From the NCBI GenBank assembly GCA_001914705.1, contig MNDB01000054.1, forward strand, positions 1 to 7,178: a stretch of DNA of 7,178 bases, in the 5' to 3' direction. The DNA is from Actinobacteria bacterium 13_2_20CM_68_14 (GTDB taxonomy: Bacteria; Actinomycetota; Thermoleophilia; Gaiellales; Gaiellaceae). The notes below the pieces were generated by a model. It had not been told where the DNA came from. It was given only the letters and a program-made list of their open reading frames with translations, and ran no database searches. Shown here one piece after another: positions 1-5,692 of the stretch. Position 1 is the stretch's first letter. Each line of letters opens with the position of its first letter. The translations under genes and the position numbers were made by a program.

Positions 1-1319
1 CGCTCGCCGGCCGGCTGGCCGGATCCACGGACGCCATAAGCGGCGGCGCGATCGAGCACGTCCAGGGCAGCCTGTTCGCGACCGGCGCGGCGAAGCGCCC
101 GGCTCCAGGTCCGAAGCACTGAGGCCGCCGCCGGCCAGCGCCGTTCCGCCTCGAGCACCTCGAGCGCCTGCGCGAACTCCGCTTGCAAGGCATCGATCTC
201 CTCCGGTCGCGCCTCGGCCAAGGTTGCATACGCCCGGGCGCGCTTCAGCGGGTCGCCTCCGGCGAGCAACGAGAGCGCCTGTCGCGCGAGCCGCTCGGCG
301 GCGTCGTCTTCGCCGACCAGCAGCGACGCTCTTGCCTGCTCCGAGTAGAGCCATGCCAGATCTGCCGCATCGGCATGGTCGCCCAGCAGCTTTTCAGCCA
401 GCTCGAGATGCGTCTGGGCCTGCTCGGGATCGCCATCGTCGGTCAAGATCTCTCCGGACGAAAGGTGTGCGCGCGCCAGCTGCCGCGTGTCTTCGGTCGC
501 CTCCAAGAGTCCGATCGCGCGCTGGATCTGGCGGAGCGCGGAACGTGGCTTGCCCTCCATCAGGGAAAGCCGGGCCAGCGACCAGTAGAGGCGAACGCGC
601 GAGTAGGGATCGGGCGTCTTCTGCGCTCGCCCGAGCGCTTGCCGTACGACCACACGCGCGCGCTCGAGCTCACCGAGGTCGGAGAGGGCATAGCTCAGAT
701 ACGTCGCGAACCGAACCTCGGCGCTCACGTCCTCTGGCGCCTGAGCCTGCACCCGGGAGAGGCAGTCCTCGAGCAGCTCGACCGCCCGCCGCGGCTGGCC
801 CGAAGCCGAGTAGGCGCGGGCAAGCGTCGCGTAGAGGTCGGCGTGTGTGAGCGGTGAGAGCACGCCGGCGGCGCGCGCCTGCTCGAGCTCTTCGATCGCA
901 GTTGCGAAGTCGCCGCGGCGGTCGGCAAGCTCACCCAAGCCCGCTCGCGCTCGGGCCGCCGCCTCGGCATCGCCCGCCGCCTGAGCCTCCGCGAGCAGCG
1001 CCGCGAACTCGGCTTCTGCCTCAGGCGAGTCCTGCTCGAGCCGAAGCGTGAGTTCCGCCTCCGATAGTCGGAGCTCGCGCTGGTCGCGATCGCTCAGGTC
1101 GCGGCCGGTCTCGAGGTACTCGACCGAGACCCCGAGCTTCGGCGCCAGCTGTCGCAGCGCCTTCACCGAGGGGCGCCGGGCGCCGGCCTCGATCCGGCTG
1201 ATGTAGGCATAGGAGACCCCGGGCGAAGCGAGCTCGCGCTGGGAGAGCCCATTTTCCTGCCGCAACCGCCGCAGGCGCTGACCCACGGTTTCGACCCCGG
1301 CCTCATTTCCCGCCCTCAT
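1..1319 (-). CDS. XRE-family HTH regulator with TPR-like C-terminal domain (partial, 3' end outside window)
   Basis: The reading frame is open from an ATG at 1319 to the left edge: 439 codons with no stop. Residues 12-72 form a Cro/C1-type helix-turn-helix. LRRLRQENGLSQREL is helices 1-2, and VSYAYISRIEAGARRPS is the recognition helix and following turn. From about residue 80 onward the protein is Ala/Leu/Glu-rich and made of repeated helix pairs, for example the stretches around AEAEFAALLAEAQAAGD, LYATLARAYSASGQPRRA and LARLSLMEGKPRSAL. This fits a TPR superhelix that would bind a protein or peptide. The ATG is the only start after an in-frame TGA 18 nt upstream. It lacks a clear Shine-Dalgarno, and a candidate -10 ends 8 nt before it, so the mRNA may be leaderless. 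It is divergent from the 27-codon peptide gene at 1465. It is probably a cytoplasmic transcription factor; its ligand is unknown. The visible length suggests that little of the C-terminus is missing. Confidence 0.9.
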   Translation of the reverse strand, partial: MRAGNEAGVETVGQRLRRLRQENGLSQRELASPGVSYAYISRIEAGARRPSVKALRQLAPKLGVSVEYLETGRDLSDRDQRELRLSEAELTLRLEQDSPEAEAEFAALLAEAQAAGDAEAAARARAGLGELADRRGDFATAIEELEQARAAGVLSPLTHADLYATLARAYSASGQPRRAVELLEDCLSRVQAQAPEDVSAEVRFATYLSYALSDLGELERARVVVRQALGRAQKTPDPYSRVRLYWSLARLSLMEGKPRSALRQIQRAIGLLEATEDTRQLARAHLSSGEILTDDGDPEQAQTHLELAEKLLGDHADAADLAWLYSEQARASLLVGEDDAAERLARQALSLLAGGDPLKRARAYATLAEARPEEIDALQAEFAQALEVLEAERRWPAAASVLRTWSRALRRAGREQAALDVLDRAAAYGVRGSGQPAGE

Positions 1320-1327
1320 CTCGCTGC

Positions 1328-1356
1328 ATCTTGGCGGTCAAGTCGGAGGGGGTCAA
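1328..1356 (-). promoter_or_regulatory. Candidate promoter of the XRE-TPR gene (possibly leaderless)
   Basis: On the minus strand a TTGACC (1351-1356) lies 17 bp upstream of CAAGAT (1328-1333). The -10 ends 8 nt before the ATG at 1319, so initiation would fall at or within a couple of bases of the start codon. A second TTGACC copy lies at 1336-1341. The match is only by eye and the -10 is weak. Confidence 0.35.
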
Positions 1357-1370
1357 TGGCGACCGTCCAT

Positions 1371-1399
1371 TTGACAACGGACTCCGAACCTGGTCTACG
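1371..1399 (+). promoter_or_regulatory. Candidate sigma70-type promoter of the 27-codon peptide gene
   Basis: A perfect TTGACA (1371-1376) is followed after 17 bp by TCTACG (1394-1399), a weak -10 that matches the consensus at three positions. Transcription would start near 1406, leaving a leader of about 60 nt before the ATG at 1465. The divergent -35 candidate of the XRE-TPR gene is only 14 bp away, so one bound regulator could affect both. Confidence 0.4.
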
Positions 1400-1413
1400 G
1401 GGCGAGCACCAAG

Positions 1414-1444
1414 GGTTCGCCGCGATCCGGCGTCCCTGCGAACT
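1414..1444 (+). promoter_or_regulatory. Inverted repeat in the peptide-gene leader
   Basis: GTTCGC (1415-1420) pairs perfectly with GCGAAC (1438-1443), and a G-U pair extends the stem. The 17-nt loop can form a competing small CGCC/GGCG hairpin. The same GGTTCG (1414-1419) is also the perfect inverse of CGAACC at 1385-1390. The stem ends 4 nt before the Shine-Dalgarno at 1449. It could be a leader structure or a protein-binding site. Confidence 0.35.
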
Positions 1445-1464
1445 GCCGAAAGGAGGTGCTTCAA

Positions 1465-1548
1465 ATGCGGAATCGTCTTCTACTTTGGCTGCCGATCCTG
1501 ACCGCGCTCGCGCTCGCTTCGCTGGGCGCGATGGACTGGGGCCCGTAG
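1465..1548 (+). CDS. 27-aa hydrophobic, probably exported or membrane peptide
   Basis: This small ORF has the best Shine-Dalgarno in the window, AAAGGAGGT (1449-1457), 7 nt before its ATG. The product begins MRNR, has a hydrophobic core LLLWLPILTALALASL (residues 5-20) and ends GAMDWGP followed by TAG. The positive N-terminus plus hydrophobic stretch is signal-like. An AxA-type site (A16-L17-A18) could release the nonapeptide SLGAMDWGP; this cleavage is inference. The gene has a TTGACA promoter candidate upstream and a stem-loop just downstream, making a self-contained unit back to back with the XRE-TPR regulator. I do not recognise a family. It could be a signalling pro-peptide, a small membrane protein, a type I toxin or a leader peptide. 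No antisense RNA or regulated downstream gene is evident. It is too short for codon statistics, so the call rests on its expression signals. Confidence 0.6.
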   Translation: MRNRLLLWLPILTALALASLGAMDWGP

Positions 1549-1563
1549 GCTCGACGAGTTCAG

Positions 1564-1589
1564 GGGGCGGGCGCGCCTGCGTCCGCCCC
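1564..1589 (+). terminator. Strong GC stem-loop after the peptide gene
   Basis: GGGGCGGGCGC (1564-1574) pairs with GCGTCCGCCCC (1579-1589) around the 4-nt loop GCCT. The stem is 11 bp with one G-U pair. It lies 16 nt after the peptide stop and 16 nt beyond the stop of the convergent 69-aa gene, so it could serve both. There is no U tract on either strand, so a classical intrinsic mechanism is not assured. Confidence 0.6.
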
Positions 1590-1604
1590 TCGCGCGTCAG
1601 GGCG

Positions 1605-1814
1605 CTAGCTGGCGATCTCGACCCGGACGTCGGGGTGCATCGTCTGCCAAACCTGCAGGTGAAGCGCGATCTCGCGCCGCTCGTGCTCGGCGTTCGGTGC
1701 GTCGGGGCGACGGATGACCAGCCTCTCGCCGTCATCGGCAATGGCGAAGCCCGAACGGTGGAAATGTTGCCGCAGTTCGGGGATCGCCGCAGGGTCGAAC
1801 AGTCGAAGTCGCAT
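1605..1814 (-). CDS. 69-aa conserved-looking small protein of unknown function
   Basis: The product starts MRLRLFDPAAIPELRQHFHR and ends VWQTMHPDVRVEIAS. Its order (beta strand, helix, a middle segment FAIADDGERLVIRRP, helix with HLQVWQTMHPDV, final strand) suggests a compact soluble alpha/beta domain. There is no signal peptide, membrane segment or cysteine. I recall similarly sized proteins, with an N-terminal LR.DP..VP.L motif and a C-terminal VW...HPGV.VE motif, as recurrent orphans in Thermoleophilia; this is memory, not a search. The ATG at 1814 has no convincing Shine-Dalgarno. The gene follows the secreted-protein gene on the same strand, but a 14-bp stem-loop separates them, so it is probably transcribed separately. 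Its upstream region has two GCAGATC copies (1821-1827, 1836-1842) of unknown meaning. No function can be assigned. Confidence 0.72.
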   Translation of the reverse strand: MRLRLFDPAAIPELRQHFHRSGFAIADDGERLVIRRPDAPNAEHERREIALHLQVWQTMHPDVRVEIAS

Positions 1815-1877
1815 CAGGCCGCAGATCTGACTTCGGCAGATCGTCGCGGTAGCTCGACCGCTCAGACGAGGGCTGGT

Positions 1878-1911
1878 GAGACGGCGGGTCCGAGGAAGGA
1901 CCCGCCGTCTC
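1878..1911 (-). terminator. Perfect 14-bp stem-loop after the secreted-protein gene
   Basis: GAGACGGCGGGTCC (1878-1891) and GGACCCGCCGTCTC (1898-1911) are perfect inverse copies around a 6-nt loop. The stem starts 12 nt after the TAG of the 443-aa gene (1924-1926). It has no following U tract, but its length, strength and position strongly suggest a transcript end. Confidence 0.75.
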
Positions 1912-1923
1912 GGTCGATTCCGC

Positions 1924-3255
1924 CTAGCGGGGCGGGAACTGTGAGTTGGGTACGGGGTCGGCCAGGTTGGCCGTCGGCGCCTTGTCGGTGAATCCGATCA
2001 CGGCGCAGTTGATATCGACGCCGGAGGCGCCGTAGGGGGCGGGCTCGCCTGTCGCCGGATTGATGCCGGTGATCAGATCGGGGCGCGTGGCGGCGAGGTT
2101 GAAGACCTGCACCTCGTCGATCTGCCGCTTGTTCAGCCCTTCCTGAACGGCCTTGTTCGTCCAGAGGCCGAGCTGGGCGTCCCAGAGCGGGCTGTAGGCC
2201 TGGGCGTGCCGGGGATCGTTCAGGGTCGGGAAGTCCCCGAACACGTTGAGGAGGTCGCCGCCATTGCGAAGAGAATCGATCAGCGCGGTGTTGCCGGCGC
2301 TGGCGTCTTCAGATGCGTGGCCGTCCTTGACCAGGTGCACGAACCCCTGCGACTCTCTGTTGTCGGCCCCGGTCTGTCCGTTGATGAAGCCGAACAGCCG
2401 CTCGCGGGCAGAGCCGAGGAAGTCATCCCCGCCGTTGTAGGCGGCCTTGTCGAGCGCTGGCACGTAGGTCGAGCGTTCCAGCACCGAGGTCAACGGCTGC
2501 CCCGCGTCGGTCGAGATGTAGATGATCGGCTGACCTGCGTCGAAGCCCTTCACGAACAGCAGGTCGACCCATGACTCCGCGAACTGGCCGGGAGCCGATT
2601 GACCCGCTATGTGGACGCCGAGCACGCGGTCACCGGTGTTCGTGTGGTGGACCACGTCGAAGGGGCCGTCGCCAGTGGCGACGATCGGCGCGCTGTAAAC
2701 GGTCGGCGAGCCGGCGATGCGGATGAACGGGCTGTAGCCGGGGTTCGCGACCGCTCCCGGCTGGAAGTTCGCGAGCGGGAAGCCGTTCGGCCCCGGCTCG
2801 GCGATCCTGGTCGGGCTGAAATCAGGCGCGCCCTGGAAGTTGACGATCGCCTGCCCGAACTTGTTCTGGTCCGGCGTCGGCGAGTCGAGCGTCACCGTCT
2901 GCACCGCCTCCGGGTCGCCGATCGCGATGTTTCCGAGCTTGGGCGCGTAGTTGACGCCGAGATCGTGGGCAATCCCCTGATCCGAGGCATCGAGCAGGAC
3001 GAACCAGACCGTCTCGCCGTTCGCCCTCCCCTGATACAGCGGCAGACGCACGGTTTCCTTGCTGAGATCGACCTGGATCGCGCTCTCCTCGGTCAAGTGG
3101 TCCCGCGGCAGCAGGCCTGTGAGCGGCCCGAGTCCCTGGGCCGACTTCGAGGCCGCCTTCGAGCCGGCAAGCGCCTGGCCGCCGATCGCCGCCAACACGG
3201 CGGCGATCGCGACGGTGGTTGACGCGAGCAGCCACCGCTTCGACAAGACCTTCAT
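1924..3255 (-). CDS. Secreted 443-aa protein of unknown function
   Basis: Translation starts at an ATG preceded by AAAGGAG with 6 nt spacing. Residues 1-31 are a clear signal peptide: MKVLSKRW, a hydrophobic core LLASTTVAIAAVLAAIG, then QALA as a likely cleavage site before GSKA. The mature part is soluble, Gly/Asn/Pro/Asp-rich and probably beta-rich, with motifs VWFVLLDASDQGIAHDLGVN (residues about 83-102), PIIYIST, RERLFGFINGQTGADN, LLNVFGDFPTLNDPRHAQ and YSPLWDAQLG. It has a single cysteine (DINCAVIGF, near the C-terminus) and no lipobox, LPXTG or C-terminal membrane anchor, so it is probably exported free. Homologues of this general look occur, as I recall, in Proteobacteria as uncharacterised proteins; I know no assigned function. 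It is divergent from the SARP gene, with SARP-type repeats in its promoter, which makes it the best candidate target of that regulator. A 14-bp stem-loop follows its stop. Confidence 0.9.
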   Translation of the reverse strand: MKVLSKRWLLASTTVAIAAVLAAIGGQALAGSKAASKSAQGLGPLTGLLPRDHLTEESAIQVDLSKETVRLPLYQGRANGETVWFVLLDASDQGIAHDLGVNYAPKLGNIAIGDPEAVQTVTLDSPTPDQNKFGQAIVNFQGAPDFSPTRIAEPGPNGFPLANFQPGAVANPGYSPFIRIAGSPTVYSAPIVATGDGPFDVVHHTNTGDRVLGVHIAGQSAPGQFAESWVDLLFVKGFDAGQPIIYISTDAGQPLTSVLERSTYVPALDKAAYNGGDDFLGSARERLFGFINGQTGADNRESQGFVHLVKDGHASEDASAGNTALIDSLRNGGDLLNVFGDFPTLNDPRHAQAYSPLWDAQLGLWTNKAVQEGLNKRQIDEVQVFNLAATRPDLITGINPATGEPAPYGASGVDINCAVIGFTDKAPTANLADPVPNSQFPPR

Positions 3256-3294
3256 GTCTTCTCCTTTCGTGGGGTGTGACTGGGCAAGGAGGCG

Positions 3295-3337
3295 ACAGTA
3301 GGGAGGGGCGCTCAGCGTGAGCTGAGTGGGGCCTGAG
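3295..3337 (-). promoter_or_regulatory. SARP-type operator/promoter of the secreted-protein gene
   Basis: On the minus strand three heptamers repeat at exact 11-bp pitch with 4-bp spacers: CTCAGGC (3331-3337), CTCAGCT (3320-3326) and CTGAGCG (3309-3315). Exactly 8 bp later comes TACTGT (3295-3300), a TAnnnT -10 box. The place where a -35 would sit (3318-3323, AGCTCA) is a poor match, as expected for an activator-dependent promoter. Streptomyces SARPs such as ActII-ORF4, DnrI and AfsR are known to bind heptamer direct repeats with 11-bp pitch, 8 bp from the -10. The start site would be near 3288, giving a leader of about 33 nt with a good Shine-Dalgarno. The central CTCAGC-GTGA-GCTGAG (3311-3326) is also a palindrome, so a dimeric repressor site is the alternative reading. 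Confidence 0.6.
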
Positions 3338-3431
3338 TCGACGCACCGCGCTGCACCCGCTGTAACGAATCGACGGCCCGGCCGACTGCCAACCTGTGCG
3401 CGCTCTCGCTCAGCGGCGTCGCGATCGGCCG

Positions 3432-5258
3432 GTGATTCGGCTGTTCGGGCCGCTCTCGGTCGAGGACGGCGAGCGCAAGCTCGGCCCGCGCGACCTCGGC
3501 GGAACGAGACCCAAGCAGGTGCTTGAGATCCTTCTTACAGCCCGCGGCCATCGGGTGCCGACCGACCGCCTGATCGAGCTCCTCTGGGGGCGCGAGCCGC
3601 CCGGGGACCCGACTGGCTCGCTCCAGACCTTCGTCTCAGTGCTCCGCCGCCACCTCACCCCGGAGCGGGAGCGGGCGCGCGAGCTCGTCGTCACCGAGCC
3701 GGAGGCGTACCGATTTGCGACCGAGCTCGTTGCGCTCGATCTCGATCGTTTCGACCAGCTGCTCGAGGGCTCAGCGCGCGAACCGACCCGGCTCGCCCGT
3801 GCCTCGCTCGAGCAGGCACTGGGCCTCGTCCGCGGCGAGGTGTTCGAGGACGAGCCGTACGCTGCCTGGGCACTGGACTTGCGCGGCAGTTACCAGGGCC
3901 GGATTCTCGGCGCCCATCTGGAGGCAGCCGAGGCAGCGCTGGCCGAGCTCGACTTTGCGGCCGCGCTCGCACACGCCGAGGCGGCCGCCGCGCTCGACCG
4001 CTTCAGCGAGCGCGCGCACCGCACGGAGATGCTGGCTCTCTACGCGCTCGACCGCCCGCACGAGGCGCTCGGGCGTTACCGCAGCTTTCGCATGCGGCTC
4101 GACGAGGAGCTCGGCCTCGAGCCGACCGCGGAGACGCGGGCGCTCGAAGCGGCAGTCATTCGCCAGGAGGACGTCCACTCGCTCCTGCCCCGGCCGATCC
4201 GCCGGGCGCAGGCTGACCCCGGCGAGCGTGCCTTTCGCCTGTTCGGCCGCATCGCCGAGCTCGAGGCGCTCAAGCAGGCAGTCCGCAACGCCATCGGCGG
4301 CGGCGTCGCGCTGATCCAGATCGAGGGCGAAACGGGCCTCGGCAAGACGCGACTAATTGACGAGCTGTCAGCAGAGCTAGAAGACGTCCGGGTCGGACGC
4401 GCGAGCTGCTCGGAGCTCGAGCGGCACCTTCCGTACGTTCCGCTCGCGGCCGCGCTTCGGGACGCGCTCACCGGCGTCGACCTCGACGCTGCGCCCCTGC
4501 CGGCGCTCAGCCAGATCCTGCCGGAGCTCGCGCTGGTCGAGGCGAAGCACGAGTTCGACGAGCTGGACGTGCTCGAGGCGCTTGTTGCTCTGATCGTCAA
4601 GCATGCGCCGCTCGTACTTCTGCTCGACGATCTCCAATGGGCAGACCCGCGAACACTCGCGGCGCTCGAGTACCTCCGGCGCCGCGGCGGAGACGTCTCT
4701 GCAGCGCTCGTAACGGCGGCGCGGGCGACGGATGTCTCGCCCGAGCACCCACTCCGCCGGTTGAAGCCGGACGCGCTCGTGGCGCTCGAGCCGCTCTCGC
4801 CCGACGAGCTTGCACCGCTCGGGATACCCGGGCTGTACGAATCGACCGGCGGCAACCCTCGCTTCGTCACCGAGACCCTCGCGAACGGGCGCTCGGCGGC
4901 CCTCTCGCCGACGCTCACCGAGGCACTTCTCGCTCAGTGCCGGGGCGAGGGAACGTGGGGCTACCGCGTCCTCGTCGCCGCCTCCGTGCTCGGACAGCCT
5001 TTTGAACCCGAGCCGCTTGCAGACCTACTCGGCACCGATGCAGCCGAGCTGACGGAGGAGCTCGAGCGCCTCTGCGAGCGGCGAATCCTGCGCATCGAGG
5101 GGCTCCGTTTTCGTTTTCGCTACGACCTCGTCCGCCAGGTGCTCCTCGCCAGTATCTCTCCTGCCCGGCAACGCCTTCTTCACCAGCGGCTCGCCGCTCT
5201 CGCCGCCGAGAGCAGCCCCTTCTCGATCACGCAAACCACGAGCTCCATGACCGGCTAG
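3432..5258 (+). CDS. SARP-type regulator: winged helix, BTAD, AAA/STAND ATPase, no TPR tail
   Basis: The numbering uses the GTG at 3432 (608 aa). The sequence VIRLFGPLSV begins exactly where SARP proteins begin. A GTG at 3396 would add 12 basic residues, and neither start has a good Shine-Dalgarno. Residues 1-96 are the OmpR-type winged helix (RPKQVLEILLTARG, PTDRLIELLWG, LQTFVSVLRRHL). Residues about 101-246 are the BTAD helical domain (FDQLLEG to YRSFRMRLDEELGLEPTAETR). An AAA/STAND ATPase follows with LFGRIAELEAL, Walker A GETGLGKT (299-306) and Walker B LVLLLDDLQWAD (394-405). A helical winged domain then runs to LLHQRLAAL. AfsR-like relatives continue into a long TPR sensor; here the protein stops just where TPRs would begin. 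It is probably an ATP-gated transcription activator. A PAS gene follows after 4 nt, and the upstream intergenic region carries SARP-type repeats. Confidence 0.93.
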   Translation: MIRLFGPLSVEDGERKLGPRDLGGTRPKQVLEILLTARGHRVPTDRLIELLWGREPPGDPTGSLQTFVSVLRRHLTPERERARELVVTEPEAYRFATELVALDLDRFDQLLEGSAREPTRLARASLEQALGLVRGEVFEDEPYAAWALDLRGSYQGRILGAHLEAAEAALAELDFAAALAHAEAAAALDRFSERAHRTEMLALYALDRPHEALGRYRSFRMRLDEELGLEPTAETRALEAAVIRQEDVHSLLPRPIRRAQADPGERAFRLFGRIAELEALKQAVRNAIGGGVALIQIEGETGLGKTRLIDELSAELEDVRVGRASCSELERHLPYVPLAAALRDALTGVDLDAAPLPALSQILPELALVEAKHEFDELDVLEALVALIVKHAPLVLLLDDLQWADPRTLAALEYLRRRGGDVSAALVTAARATDVSPEHPLRRLKPDALVALEPLSPDELAPLGIPGLYESTGGNPRFVTETLANGRSAALSPTLTEALLAQCRGEGTWGYRVLVAASVLGQPFEPEPLADLLGTDAAELTEELERLCERRILRIEGLRFRFRYDLVRQVLLASISPARQRLLHQRLAALAAESSPFSITQTTSSMTG

Positions 5259-5262
5259 CGCC

Positions 5263-5652
5263 ATGCCACGTGGACGCAACCTCATCTCCGGCACGATCTT
5301 CGAGCACGCGAACGAACCCGCGTACGTCATGGACCCGCAGCACGACCGGATCCTCGCGGCTAACGACGCTGGCTGCGCGATGCTCGGGTATACGCGCGAG
5401 GAGCTGCTCGAGACGCCGATCTCCCGCATCCACCCGGCCGAGCTCGCCGAGCTTCAAGAGCTGCTAGAGCGCGTTCTGCGAGAGGGGCGGGCTTCCACGA
5501 TCAAGCTGACCTGCCGGACGAAGCGCGGAACGTTCCTCCCGACCGAGATCTCACTTCACGGGTTCGAAGCCGGCGGCCGTATTCAGATCCTCGGTCTCGT
5601 ACAGGATCGAAGCGAGCACCGCCAGCCGGCTCCCGACTGGGCATTCGGGTGA
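5263..5652 (+). CDS. Single PAS-domain protein (129 aa)
   Basis: Nearly the whole protein is one PAS domain (residues about 9-116). FEHANEPAYVMD is the first strand region, RILAANDAGCAMLGYTREEL is the typical N..A..L.GY..EEL motif, IHPAELAELQELLERVLREG is the connecting helix, and KRGTFLPTEISLHGF with GLVQDRSEHR forms the last strands. No kinase, GGDEF, HTH or membrane segment is present, so it has no output domain of its own. The ATG lies 4 nt after the SARP stop without a Shine-Dalgarno of its own, which indicates one mRNA and coupled translation. A sensing role in trans for the SARP-AAA protein is a reasonable inference. The ligand or cofactor cannot be read from the sequence. It could also feed an unlinked kinase. 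Confidence 0.88.
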   Translation: MPRGRNLISGTIFEHANEPAYVMDPQHDRILAANDAGCAMLGYTREELLETPISRIHPAELAELQELLERVLREGRASTIKLTCRTKRGTFLPTEISLHGFEAGGRIQILGLVQDRSEHRQPAPDWAFG

Positions 5653-5692
5653 AGCCAGCGTGAGAATGTCGGCAGCCCCCAGGGAGGTCTCC

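Noticed and set aside
183..857. Long plus-strand ORFs at 183-857 and 224-850
   Set aside because: They are antisense to the XRE-TPR gene, rich in Arg/Ala/Pro, and lack domains; frame shadows of a GC-rich gene.
1385..1400. LexA (SOS) box in front of the peptide gene
   Set aside because: CGAACC is followed by TGGTCTA rather than the GTTC half-site at the required GAAC-N4-GTTC spacing.
1316..1991. ORFs at 1316-1741 (minus) and 1356-1991 (plus)
   Set aside because: Low-complexity translations crossing promoters, the peptide gene and terminator stems; no Shine-Dalgarno or domain.
2206..3346. ORFs antisense to or out of frame with the secreted-protein gene (2206-2574, 2599-3222, 2822-3346)
   Set aside because: Compositional shadows; the 443-aa frame has a signal peptide, Shine-Dalgarno and terminator.
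4076..4918. 280-codon minus-strand ORF within the SARP gene
   Set aside because: Ser/Arg-rich translation with no domain; the plus frame carries Walker A and B and the winged helix.
5208..5467. Frameshift that would extend the SARP protein past its stop
   Set aside because: The alternative frames give EQPLLDHANHELHDRLA and then out-of-frame PAS sequence, with no TPR pattern, so a short natural C-terminus fits better.
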